A stretch of 46,452 bases of DNA from a virus. Positions 38,012 through 46,452 of the stretch are shown here, piece after piece. The stretch's first letter is position 1. Each line of letters opens with the position of its first letter. The notes below the pieces were generated by a model, which was not told the origin of the DNA, did no database searches, and saw nothing but the letters and a program-made list of their open reading frames with translations. The stretch lies in IMG/VR virus record IMGVR_UViG_3300002145_000035, positions 1 to 46,452 of that record. One strand, written 5' to 3'. The position numbers and the translations under genes are program-made.

Positions 38012-38795
38012 CTATTTGCACCCATGCGCCGTTCAAGTAAATTACTAGATGTTCGTTTCCAACCGATCCAGGATCCCAGCTAGATCCGTCAGCCACCGCA
38101 ATCATGCCTGGGACCGGAGTGCCTGGTTCCGAACCTCGCGGTTGCAACGTAGCGTATCCTCCAGCAATGCTGAACCCTCCGTCGGGCGATATGAATGAGT
38201 TTACAAAAGAACTACCGTTCGTCGTTGTGCTGAAAACGATGTTTGAATTGGTTGGGCCAACGATGCTGAAGGCGCCAGTATCACTGGCGGTGATACTGTA
38301 TACATCTTGTAGCCGATTATCATCTGCATCAAGATCGCCGGTCAGTCTAGTGTTGATTGGCAATCCGTTGTTCGTAATCTGTGTAGAAACGACAGCGCCA
38401 AAATCGACGAGTAGCTGTGCCTCGGTGACCTGTACGTCGCTTATGACACTAAACGGAATGGATCCGTTTACCGCATCAACGAGTAGTGTGCTGTCATCTG
38501 CAAATACCGATCCGTTGATGTCACCTACTTCTGTGAGGAATGCAGGAGCATTTACGATGTTGTTCCAGCTTATCTGTCCATTCTGTGCATCGACAAGTAG
38601 TGTTGAATCTTCGGCATATACGTTACCGATGATGTTCTGCACGACGGTTGCACCTGTGCCTGGCCCTTCTTCGAGAGTTTCGATGCGGCTATAAACTTCC
38701 GTAAAGTTTGAGTTGACCTTGCTGAAGGCCGATCTAGTTTGATCACCGTCACCTGCATTAGGTGCGCTGCCGATGTTGATGGTTTGCTGTGCCAT
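38007..38795 (-). CDS. Tail fibre-type protein (262 aa) with repeated adaptor motif
   Basis: It begins MAQQTINIGSAPNAGDGDQT and RSAFSKVNSNFTEVYSR, the same adaptor as in the flanking fibre genes, then a short coiled coil IETLEEG, then beta repeats with VYAEDSTLLVDAQNGQI and VFADDSTLLVDAVNGSI, two copies of one about 30-residue unit. ATG 38795 shares a base with the end of the upstream gene. Confidence 0.7.
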   Translation of the reverse strand: MAQQTINIGSAPNAGDGDQTRSAFSKVNSNFTEVYSRIETLEEGPGTGATVVQNIIGNVYAEDSTLLVDAQNGQISWNNIVNAPAFLTEVGDINGSVFADDSTLLVDAVNGSIPFSVISDVQVTEAQLLVDFGAVVSTQITNNGLPINTRLTGDLDADDNRLQDVYSITASDTGAFSIVGPTNSNIVFSTTTNGSSFVNSFISPDGGFSIAGGYATLQPRGSEPGTPVPGMIAVADGSSWDPGSVGNEHLVIYLNGAWVQIA

Positions 38796-41700
38796 TATAC
38801 CCTTCCTACGACTACTTCGATGATTCCATAACCGTCATCATCCTTGTTTTCTAGGGCTTTACCAATGATCGTTCCTGACTTTGCGTTATTGTCAACACAA
38901 GCATACCCCTTGACTGGGCTAGTCACCATCAAATCACCCTTCTTGATGCGTCCAAGTACCTTGGTCGGAACCCTTCCTTGTAGGGCAAGAGCAACGACCG
39001 TATCGCCCTCTAGCTGGCTGTTCATCAAGTGTGCTGGGTTCGCGGACACGACACCTGCGACCTTTGTATCACCCTTGCTATGTCCAACAGTGACTTCATT
39101 CTCACCACCAAAGACTAGGACCGTACCTGGCTCGTATGCTTCGTCTGCCATGTACTTCTCTGCCAAGTCAGCATAACGCGCCGATGTTGCAACTCCGTTA
39201 AACACATTGGCAGTCAAATTACCAGATGCATCTCGTGCAGCAACGGTATTTGCCGTTGCTGCGGTCGCCGCAGCTCGATAACTACCGCCATCAACTTTTA
39301 ATGTATCTGCTTGAGTAGCTGTAGTCGATGTGGTTGCATTGCCACTAAACGTACTGGCGTAAATCGTATTATATTTAAATGATGCACTGCCGATATTATA
39401 AGAATTATCAACATCTGGAATCACACCAGTCTTATCAAATTTAAACGGCATAAGAGTAGTTGAACCAACAGTGTTGGCAACCAAGATAGCAACCTGTCCG
39501 GTCGTCGTAACACCGGTGTTAGCGCCGATTGCTATACCGGTTGATGCAGCGCCCTTTTCTTGCGGTGCTTCAATGAAGCTCGAATAGATCCAAGAAGCAC
39601 CAAGTCCTTTGTTTCCTGTTAGTAAAGAATTTCCATGCAGTACGGATTCACTTGCACCAATCCCATCAATCTCAATGTTACCAGTGAATGATGCGGTTGG
39701 ATCGGTTGCACCGGATGCTGTGAAGACGACACCTTGTGCTGGAGTCTTGACGTTTAGCTGCGTTCCAGTCAGGCTCAAGATCTCATAGGTGTTGTTACCG
39801 CCGAGCCTTAGGCTTTCGACACGTATGGATCCATCACCTTGTGTAAGCACGACGCTATTGACACCGGATCCTGTCGTGACAGGAACTTCTGTTACCGGAC
39901 CAGAGCTTCCACTGATGTTACCAAGCACACGGTTGTTTGAGATGTCTTCGATCTTTGCTACTTCTAGCGCGCCGTCTGCGATCTCAATCCATCCATTGGT
40001 TGCAGTAAAGGTTGCAGAATCAAAACTTGCAAGTCCAAGGTCGACCTGCGAGATACCAGTGGCATTGGCACGTGTCGTAGCTGCGTTCATCGACAGCTTG
40101 CTCTGAGAGATGGCTGCACTTGCATTCACGTTAGCGTTGACGATCGCGCCTGTTGCGATGGTCAGTTCTGCTTCGGCTGTTCCTGATGTGCGGGTGATAC
40201 TGATTGAGATGTCTGATGTACCCGGGACGTCTGCGTTGGTAATCTCATCGAGTGGGTCAGAGATGACATCTGCTGTCTTGATACCTGAACTGATCGAATC
40301 ACCATCGCTTATGGAACCAGCGGTCACTGTGTAAGTGAGAAGGACGCTCGTACCGTATACGATATCTGATGCTACGTTCTCAACTTCAACTAGGGTACCT
40401 GTGCCGCCTGAACCATTAGTGATGTTGTCGCCGGCTGTGAACGGACCATTAGCTACGTTGTTGACATAAATCTTCTTCTTGCCGGTTGCTACAACGATCT
40501 GACCTTCTGCGAACGTGTTCGCATAGGTGTTGCGTAGCTCTTCGAACGTGTCGTAATCTTCAATCGCACCATCAACATACGCCTTGGTTGCTGCATCTGA
40601 ATCTGTGCTTGGTGCGGCTAGATTCGTGATCTTGTTGGATGCAGCATTTAAGTCACCGCCAAGCTGTCCACCGACTGCTGCGACGACACCTGAACCAATG
40701 ACGTTGCTGACAGCATCGCCTGAGTGATCGAATCCGAGTCGCCTGTTCACATATCCTCGGACTGCGCTCTGGGTAGGAACGATATCCGTGGCGTTTTCGC
40801 TCATCGCTGTATCTGTGCTGAACTCAGCAACGACGACACCGCGCTTGAATCCGATACCATCAAGGTTGGAGAGTGCGATGCTTGCTGCGAACGTGACCCT
40901 ACCCGTTCCTTGGTCGACTGTGAAGAAGCGTCCTACTCGGAAGAAACCATCTTGGTCCGTTGAGACATAGAAGACACGTCCTTTATTGCGCTCTTCGACT
41001 TCGTTTGCTTGCTGCGGATCACGTGGTGAACCAAGCAATACGTTAGGGAAGTTAGAAGTGTTGAAGCCACCGGTGCCGATATCTAGGAAGTCGTGGCCTG
41101 TTGCACGACACGTTGAGATGTTGACCGTGATGGTAGCATCAACTGCCGCTTTTTGTCCTGCGCGTAAGGTGACAGTCTGTCCGCCACCTAATACCACAGG
41201 AGTGATGAGTCCGCTTGAAGATGATGCTGCATTGACGATGTCAGAGCCTTCAAGGTCCGTGATCTCAACGGTTGCATAGGTTCCACGATCCACATAGTTG
41301 GATAGCTGGTGCACCTTACCGTCCCAACCGAAGATGTACGAATTGGAATTGATCCTGTTGATTTCTGCATCTTCTGCGATCGGTTCGATCGCAATGATCG
41401 TATCGCCTATGCTGTCACCCATGGTGCCACCACCGCCGCGAACATCTGATAGTGCTGCGTTTGAAGAGCTTACGATCATTCGGACGTAGTCATAAGTCAC
41501 ATCAAACGTGACTGTCAATGAACCATCGACATGATCTTCACCGGTTGATTCCGTGACACCAAACGCGATAGAACGATATGTATCATCTGGTTCGGAGTCG
41601 AACACGATAGCGGTCGAAGGACGGTTGGTAAGACGTTCGCGATTGGCAACGTCTGTGAAGACGAAAGTCTGGTTGTGCCTATATGTTCCTGGAATCTTAC

Positions 41701-44700
41701 CGTCAGTAGCTTCGGTTAATCCGTTATCAGCAAACGAAGTGTCACCAGTTGTAAAGTTTAGCTTGTAAACCTGTCCGTCTTTGTTCGGTGTATCTGTATT
41801 TGTCGGAACAGTACCAGCAGAGGTATAATCTAATATAACACCACTATCTGAAACTTCAGTAACTGTAACAGTTAAGTCGTTCGCCGGAGAAGCGCCACCT
41901 AGGTCAGTACCTAAAAAGCTTAGAACATCCGATACTACGTAACCTGTACCACCCGAGCTTAGATCAACCAAATAACCATTATCAACTGTTTTCTTAACAT
42001 TAAAGATAGCACTTGAGCCTAAACCACCTGTGTAAGAAGGAGCAATGATGCCCCCAACTATTCTGTTGGCTACTAGTCCAACATTTGTAACTTCATAACG
42101 CGACAATGTACCGCTATCATGGAGAATATCGATTTCACCAGTATTCTGTGGATTATGATCAAAATCATAAGCATATACTGAAACCGTTGTGATTGCATTA
42201 TTGTAAGCGTCTATTGAAACACTAGTCGGAACACTTGGTGCACCAAGTGCACCTGAAGTTGAACCAGTTATCTGGTTTGAAGTATCAAAAGTTCCAGTCG
42301 TGTTCTCAAGGTAGATCTGATTTGAATCGGTATCAAAGACGACGTCGCCGGTAGCACCTGAAGTAGCCTGTGTCAGCGTCTCTCCGGCTACGACAGAAAC
42401 CGTACCGGTCAGCTTCAAGGTGACTTCTGATTTGAATGTCTTGAATGGCATGACCATGTTGTCACGCAACTGCACGGCATCTGGAATCTCGTTTGGATCT
42501 GAACCTTCTGCGACCAAACCATATTCGCCATATGCGTTAGAACCGTTGAGCGAGCGTATCTCGGAACCGTTCTTGGAGTAGTATGCAGTCCAGCAATAGT
42601 AGGTAAACTGCGAGACCATCTCGCTAAGACCACCGTTGATCGTGACCAGACCATAACCGAGGTCGTTGATCTGGGTGAAGTCGTTACCAAGCATGGACCT
42701 GTTGCCTGCTGTTTGTACCGTGATATCAACCGGAAGCGAATCAAGGTCTACACCTGTTGGCAACAGACTGGTCACACCAGTGAAGCCATTGCCTTCGTTG
42801 GATGACTTATCCAGGAGGAACGTTGCTGTACCTGACGCCTGATCATAGTCAATGACTGCATTGACCTGGAATCTCTTACCATCGATGTAGAATGGTGCCG
42901 GAACCTGCGGACGCCTAATGTAGAGTCCGGTATCTGCATCACTCTCAACATCAATCTGGAATGCACTCGTCTTTGATGTGACTGAGACTGGAATGTTAGC
43001 ACAGAATGCGTCGACGAGCATACCGCCTCGGAACGCTTGCCTGTTTAAGCTCTGCGCGAAGGAAGATCCGGTCTGGCAGTACGGAGACTTGGTAAGGACC
43101 TGCCCGTCTGGATCCAGCACCATCATGAAACCTCCGTGTCCTTGCACTGTGAGGTTACGGATGATGGTCGCATCTCCCATCATGAAGCAGTCTAGTTCAC
43201 GGTTATGTCTCGGTGGATTGTAACTCGGATCGAACGCATATGCGACAAGGTTAACGAGAGCGTTGACTTGTGTGTCGGATCCTGATTCTGCCGTAAAGTC
43301 AGTATCAATCACCTGGTCGACCGAGCCAAGCTTCGCGCCAAAGGCAGTGTTTGCTATCACGCTGGCTGCGACCGTCTTGATGTAATTGATTCCTGCCGCT
43401 GTTTCTGTTGCTTGTATTGCGAGCACCGCTGCAGCCGTCTGGTAGAAATAAGCACCCTGAGCACGCAATGTCTGCACGCGGCCACCATTGATGAGATCGG
43501 ATACGATCGCGTCAACGATCAATCCAACGTCTCTGCGGCAAACTTCCTTGTTGTAAGTCAATGCCGGATAGGTAGCGTCGATGTACTCAACGATCTCTTC
43601 TGCGATGAATGCACGGTTGCGGTTTAGTAGCTCTGCCGCGTCTTCGTAACCACCGCTATTGGAATTACCGAAGTTGGAGACATTGACGTCCGTAGTCGGA
43701 TCGTATAGGTAGTGGTGTCCCAACCAACCATCCTGCTCGCCGGTGAGTGGATTGATGTAAGCGACACCTGCGGTCGGTAGGTTAGTATCTGGGATGCCTG
43801 TAACTGAGCTTGAGTCACCCGTCAGGCCGTCAAACTCAAGATCACGGTAGAAGTATGTGTTAGCCCAACGAGATTGTGATATGCGATCTGCAGGACGGAC
43901 GATGACTCGCCTAAATTCGTCACCCTTGATGGATACATTTTCCGGAACCTTGATCGGGAAGTCTTCATAATAGATACCAGATTCAACACGTATGCTGATC
44001 TGCTCTTCACGAACGCGATTACCGTATTCTAGTTCTTCACCTACTTCGAACTCAACTGGTTCTGTTAGGATGACATCTAGCTGGTCGTTTCCTGCCGGGG
44101 TCGAAGTAGTTGGGTCATCTTCTCGGCGGTACTCAACGATGATACCAAGAGCACCCGAGGATCGTCCTCGGATGATCTTGCCCGGAAGCAAGTCAACTTG
44201 GTTCTCAGCACCCTGGTCGACATATCCGATTCCACCGTTGGTGAATGACAGCTGATAAAGAGAGCCGTCAACTACGTTCGGAGCCTCTAGAGGACCATCG
44301 GTGATGATGTCAGTGATGATGTCAAATTTAGCTGCGACGGCCGATAGTGAGGTCCCGTCAACGACCTCGCCGAGATCGATGGTCTGCGTGATGAGTCCAT
44401 CACCTGTCTGCAAAGTAGTGATAGCATTGTTCTGTAGAACGTCGCTTACAAGCGTTTTAACGTAGGCTATAGCAGCGAGAGTCTCTGTTGCTTGCTCTGT
44501 GATAGCACGCTGCGCACTAGGGTTGCTGTAGTAGCGCAAACCTGCTGCACGCGACAGATAGTTAGCGTTGTTGCCTAACAGCACGTCAAGCACAACGGCG
44601 TCTAGGATCAATCCGACGTCACGTCGGTAAAGCGTCTCATCGTATGTGAAGTTTGGATAGTTGATGTTGATATAGAAGATCGTTTCTTCGATGATGAAAT

Positions 44701-46012
44701 CACGGTTGTATGAGATCAAGTTCTGTACGGCATCACGTCCTGCGACAGGAGATTTGATACCAACTCCTGTCGTTAGTGAGTTGCCTGTAGCATCATCATA
44801 GACGATCGTCTGCATGTATGGACCCGGCTCGATCGGAGCCGACATCATTATCTCTTCTGCTTTCTGGCAAGCGCGATTGATGGACCTAAACGATGCACGG
44901 TTCGAACGACCTTGCGTAGCGATAGGAGTGCCATCCTGGATGTCGTCACCTTGCGTAGTGACGAATAGGTTCGTTGGAGAGAAATAGCTGTTCTGGTCGA
45001 CGTAATACTTGGTAGCGGCCTTGTAGTCTTCGAGACCACCTGCTCCTACTACGCCCTCTAGTTCACCTGGATGATCTTCTAGGTAAAGTGGACCATCCAT
45101 GCGATCGCCCTGCCTACGGACTGAGCTCTTCCTTGGAAGAGCTTCTGTGTCCATCCAGTAACCCATGAGGTCTGAATCGTAATTGTTGTTAACCAGGGTC
45201 TGCGTACCTGAACCACCAGATGCTGTGATCTTGTTGGTGTTGGAACGAGCGTCTGATGCGCTCGGATATAGCAAGATCTGATTGGTGTTGGAACGCCTGA
45301 TGTAATAGGTGTTTCCAGAGGTCAAGTTTGTTGCTGCGGCGCCAGTGCTGGTGTAGGTATAAGCGCCACCAGTCGACGCACGGGTCAACCCATGTCCTGT
45401 GACGACAGCGTTACCGCTAGAATAGCTAGAAATCGTCAGGGTGTATTCCGTAGCATCCAATGGCTCGTCTCGTGTGTTGACGTATTCGCCTGGATTGCCA
45501 CGAGCGGTATAATTCTCATCTGCGTACTTGATGTCCGGAACCATGTCCTGGACTTCAAAAGTGCCGCCGTGCTTGGTCACGAAAGCAGTCGCATCAGCTG
45601 GATCTGTTCCAACGTTGCCGATGGCAAATCCTGCTGCGTTTAGAGGACCGCCTGCGACAGGTGAAGTGTCTTGTACCAGCTTGGAGTTACGTGTGGTGAC
45701 GACGATCTTGCCTTCTGACGTGAAGTCAAAACGCACCGTGTCGTCGTCCGCATCATCAGTAAGGAAACCGTTAGATACTAGCTCTCTGAAAACTATAGCA
45801 TCACCAGTAGAATTGACTACTGCGACCTTGTTCTCAGCGTCGTCGTAGTTTTCTGGAGTGTCGCTTAGGCTCTCAAATGTGAGCGTACCTTCGATACCAA
45901 ATGCTGCGTACAGTTCCTGGAAGTTCTCATTAGTTTTGCGGAACGATTCGCGGATTGCATCACCAGTACCGTCATTACCCTCTACGCCAATATCAACAAT
46001 TTGCCTTGCCAT
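38795..46012 (-). CDS. Giant tail fibre protein (2405 aa)
   Basis: One of the longest genes in the window. Order: adaptor (GVEGNDGTGDAIRESFRKTN then ENFQELYAAFG, residues 6-38); a beta region; two copies of a helical domain with YRRDVGLILDAVV and CRRDVGLIVDAIV; beta-helix-like and Gly/Thr-rich repeats in the middle; and a C-terminal 120-residue domain (YADLAEKYMADEAYEPGTV, VAGVVSANPAHLMN, LQGRVPTKVLGRIKKGDLMV, GIIEVVVGRV). That end resembles the self-cleaving peptidase G2/chaperone domain of phage fibres, which helps trimer formation. The SANPAHLMN region would hold the cleavage site, but I cannot name the residue. It probably contacts the host surface. Confidence 0.8.
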   Translation of the reverse strand: MARQIVDIGVEGNDGTGDAIRESFRKTNENFQELYAAFGIEGTLTFESLSDTPENYDDAENKVAVVNSTGDAIVFRELVSNGFLTDDADDDTVRFDFTSEGKIVVTTRNSKLVQDTSPVAGGPLNAAGFAIGNVGTDPADATAFVTKHGGTFEVQDMVPDIKYADENYTARGNPGEYVNTRDEPLDATEYTLTISSYSSGNAVVTGHGLTRASTGGAYTYTSTGAAATNLTSGNTYYIRRSNTNQILLYPSASDARSNTNKITASGGSGTQTLVNNNYDSDLMGYWMDTEALPRKSSVRRQGDRMDGPLYLEDHPGELEGVVGAGGLEDYKAATKYYVDQNSYFSPTNLFVTTQGDDIQDGTPIATQGRSNRASFRSINRACQKAEEIMMSAPIEPGPYMQTIVYDDATGNSLTTGVGIKSPVAGRDAVQNLISYNRDFIIEETIFYININYPNFTYDETLYRRDVGLILDAVVLDVLLGNNANYLSRAAGLRYYSNPSAQRAITEQATETLAAIAYVKTLVSDVLQNNAITTLQTGDGLITQTIDLGEVVDGTSLSAVAAKFDIITDIITDGPLEAPNVVDGSLYQLSFTNGGIGYVDQGAENQVDLLPGKIIRGRSSGALGIIVEYRREDDPTTSTPAGNDQLDVILTEPVEFEVGEELEYGNRVREEQISIRVESGIYYEDFPIKVPENVSIKGDEFRRVIVRPADRISQSRWANTYFYRDLEFDGLTGDSSSVTGIPDTNLPTAGVAYINPLTGEQDGWLGHHYLYDPTTDVNVSNFGNSNSGGYEDAAELLNRNRAFIAEEIVEYIDATYPALTYNKEVCRRDVGLIVDAIVSDLINGGRVQTLRAQGAYFYQTAAAVLAIQATETAAGINYIKTVAASVIANTAFGAKLGSVDQVIDTDFTAESGSDTQVNALVNLVAYAFDPSYNPPRHNRELDCFMMGDATIIRNLTVQGHGGFMMVLDPDGQVLTKSPYCQTGSSFAQSLNRQAFRGGMLVDAFCANIPVSVTSKTSAFQIDVESDADTGLYIRRPQVPAPFYIDGKRFQVNAVIDYDQASGTATFLLDKSSNEGNGFTGVTSLLPTGVDLDSLPVDITVQTAGNRSMLGNDFTQINDLGYGLVTINGGLSEMVSQFTYYCWTAYYSKNGSEIRSLNGSNAYGEYGLVAEGSDPNEIPDAVQLRDNMVMPFKTFKSEVTLKLTGTVSVVAGETLTQATSGATGDVVFDTDSNQIYLENTTGTFDTSNQITGSTSGALGAPSVPTSVSIDAYNNAITTVSVYAYDFDHNPQNTGEIDILHDSGTLSRYEVTNVGLVANRIVGGIIAPSYTGGLGSSAIFNVKKTVDNGYLVDLSSGGTGYVVSDVLSFLGTDLGGASPANDLTVTVTEVSDSGVILDYTSAGTVPTNTDTPNKDGQVYKLNFTTGDTSFADNGLTEATDGKIPGTYRHNQTFVFTDVANRERLTNRPSTAIVFDSEPDDTYRSIAFGVTESTGEDHVDGSLTVTFDVTYDYVRMIVSSSNAALSDVRGGGGTMGDSIGDTIIAIEPIAEDAEINRINSNSYIFGWDGKVHQLSNYVDRGTYATVEITDLEGSDIVNAASSSSGLITPVVLGGGQTVTLRAGQKAAVDATITVNISTCRATGHDFLDIGTGGFNTSNFPNVLLGSPRDPQQANEVEERNKGRVFYVSTDQDGFFRVGRFFTVDQGTGRVTFAASIALSNLDGIGFKRGVVVAEFSTDTAMSENATDIVPTQSAVRGYVNRRLGFDHSGDAVSNVIGSGVVAAVGGQLGGDLNAASNKITNLAAPSTDSDAATKAYVDGAIEDYDTFEELRNTYANTFAEGQIVVATGKKKIYVNNVANGPFTAGDNITNGSGGTGTLVEVENVASDIVYGTSVLLTYTVTAGSISDGDSISSGIKTADVISDPLDEITNADVPGTSDISISITRTSGTAEAELTIATGAIVNANVNASAAISQSKLSMNAATTRANATGISQVDLGLASFDSATFTATNGWIEIADGALEVAKIEDISNNRVLGNISGSSGPVTEVPVTTGSGVNSVVLTQGDGSIRVESLRLGGNNTYEILSLTGTQLNVKTPAQGVVFTASGATDPTASFTGNIEIDGIGASESVLHGNSLLTGNKGLGASWIYSSFIEAPQEKGAASTGIAIGANTGVTTTGQVAILVANTVGSTTLMPFKFDKTGVIPDVDNSYNIGSASFKYNTIYASTFSGNATTSTTATQADTLKVDGGSYRAAATAATANTVAARDASGNLTANVFNGVATSARYADLAEKYMADEAYEPGTVLVFGGENEVTVGHSKGDTKVAGVVSANPAHLMNSQLEGDTVVALALQGRVPTKVLGRIKKGDLMVTSPVKGYACVDNNAKSGTIIGKALENKDDDGYGIIEVVVGRV
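43340..43653 (-). repeat. Internal repeat copy 2 in the giant fibre (helical domain)
   Basis: The encoded stretch runs AAELLNRNRAFIAEEIVEYI, ATYPALTYNKEVCRRDVGLI, VDAIVSDLINGG and QATETAAGINYIKTV. It aligns over about 105 residues with the copy at 44415-44735. Boundaries are approximate. Confidence 0.65.
44415..44735 (-). repeat. Internal repeat copy 1 in the giant fibre (helical domain)
   Basis: The encoded stretch runs AVQNLISYNRDFIIEETIFYI, cut here, then YPNFTYDETLYRRDVGLILD and QATETLAAIAYVKTL. It shares the RDVGLI-DAV and QATET blocks with copy 2. Such domains recur in fibres of cyanophage-type T4 relatives. Boundaries are approximate. Confidence 0.65.
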
Positions 46013-46023
46013 TTATATCTCCG

Positions 46024-46380
46024 TTAGTCCCAAGGACCATCCATCCTATCAAAGTCGTAACTAAAACTGGTTCCGCATCCGCAGGAACTAGCTGCACCTG
46101 GGTTTTCAACGGTGAACATTGATCCAAACATGTCGTCCTTGAAGTCGACCTTTGAACCAAACAAGAACATGACGCTTTCCTTGCCGACGACCAGTCTTCC
46201 TGTGCCGGCTTCGTTGACGTCGTCCATCTCGTCTACTTCTGCTTCATCCATGAAGCCCCATTCATATTCAAAACCAGCGCATCCACCGCCCTTGATATTG
46301 AGCGATACGGCATACTTGCCTTCATTTTCGCATAGTGTCGCGATCCTGTTTGCTGCTTTTTCGGTGATTTGTACGATCAT
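46024..46380 (-). CDS. A-type Fe-S carrier protein (IscA/ErpA/HesB family)
   Basis: A 118-residue A-type carrier with the three ligand cysteines: Cys34 in KGGGCAGFEYEW and Cys100-Gly-Cys102 in SSCGCGTSFSY. It passes Fe-S clusters to apoproteins in Isc or Suf pathways. The family is usually about 105-120 residues, so it is complete. It stands at the head of the giant fibre gene, 11 bases apart, behind a perfect late octamer and AGGAGG, so it is made late with the tail, not with metabolic genes. Clients are unknown. Confidence 0.9.
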   Translation of the reverse strand: MIVQITEKAANRIATLCENEGKYAVSLNIKGGGCAGFEYEWGFMDEAEVDEMDDVNEAGTGRLVVGKESVMFLFGSKVDFKDDMFGSMFTVENPGAASSCGCGTSFSYDFDRMDGPWD

Positions 46381-46396
46381 TTCATTCTTCCTCCTG

Positions 46397-46404
46397 TATT
46401 TATA
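46397..46404 (-). promoter_or_regulatory. T4-type late promoter octamer TATAAATA
   Basis: This perfect TATAAATA lies 16 bases before ATG 46380, with AGGAGGA between. It would drive the Fe-S carrier and the fibre gene. Confidence 0.75.
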
Positions 46405-46418
46405 TGTATCGTTTGTAA

Positions 46419-46448
46419 GCCTAATGTAAATACAGTATGATATTAGGC
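46419..46448. repeat. Inverted repeat near the right edge
   Basis: GCCTAAT (46419-46425) and ATTAGGC (46442-46448) are perfect arms 16 bases apart. It could be a weak terminator of the gene beyond the right edge or an operator of the late promoter. No U-run follows on the minus strand. Confidence 0.35.
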
Positions 46449-46452
46449 CAAC

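Noticed and set aside
46003-46012. TATAAATG before the giant fibre start as a late promoter
   Set aside because: The sequence contains the fibre ATG itself, so the transcript would miss the start; the true octamer is at 46397-46404.
1-46452. tRNA genes, CRISPR arrays, integrase or attachment sites
   Set aside because: No cloverleaf-like sequence, spaced repeat array or recombinase motif was seen; gaps between genes are nearly all under 60 bases.

Overview
The window is a stretch of a T4-related myovirus genome (class Caudoviricetes). The evidence is recognisable T4-type replication proteins (gp43 DNA polymerase, gp45 clamp, gp44 clamp loader, DsbA), a gp31/GroES-like co-chaperonin, T4-type late promoter octamers, phage nucleotide metabolism (ThyA, dCMP deaminase, DHFR, MazG) and very large tail fibre genes. 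Many of the unknown genes resemble conserved unknowns that I remember from cyanophages and from T4-like phages of marine or soil alphaproteobacteria. No photosynthesis gene is present, so a heterotrophic host is possible, but the window does not fix the host. Nearly all genes lie on the minus strand, packed with 1-17 base overlaps (ATGA, TGATG, TAATG). Only phoH and one homing endonuclease lie on the plus strand. No gene-free stretch exceeds 300 bases, and I saw no tRNA, CRISPR or insertion sequence.

Layout, left to right. 1-6.2 kb: a DNA/nucleotide modification block with a partial MBD4/EndoIII-like glycosylase, a phosphoribosyltransferase, GalE, a GT-B glycosyltransferase, a QueD-like T-fold protein, an unknown protein and a tRNA-guanine transglycosylase paralogue of the DpdA type, which is expected to place a 7-deazaguanine in DNA. 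6.2-12 kb: the gp45 clamp with a strong sigma70 promoter, a cupin, DNA polymerase gp43 broken into two genes by a split intein at its catalytic YGDTDS motif, a plus-strand Vsr-like homing endonuclease, and dsbA with a near-perfect sigma70 promoter. 12-18 kb: mostly unknown late proteins. One carries a -1 frameshift signal. Three neighbours (a ParB-like protein, an unknown and a nucleotidyltransferase) begin with peptides like the capsid-targeting sequence of T4 internal proteins, suggesting cargo packed in the head. 18-24.2 kb: ClpA and DnaJ, then a lysis cassette (holin, outer-membrane spanin lipoprotein, GIY-YIG homing endonuclease, inner spanin, GH19 endolysin). 24.2-25.5 kb: two virion-type unknowns. 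25.5-33.4 kb: phoH, dCMP deaminase, ThyA, DHFR, gp44, a DnaQ-like exonuclease, a P-loop protein, a Bax-inhibitor-1 membrane protein, MazG, a GroES-like protein and a fragment resembling bacterial Pol III alpha. 33.4-46 kb: tail fibre/baseplate proteins up to 2405 residues, three of them built on the same N-terminal motif, headed by an A-type Fe-S carrier with its own late promoter.

How it works together: early and middle promoters of sigma70 type drive the clamp, DsbA, ClpA and probably gp44, several of them embedded in the 3' end of the preceding gene. Late octamers NATAAATA, usually with G first, sit in front of head, lysis and tail genes. The points I find most worth following are the split-intein polymerase with a nearby homing endonuclease in the remains of a hairpin, the putative capsid-targeted cargo cassette, the dnaX-like frameshift, and the DpdA-centred modification block.
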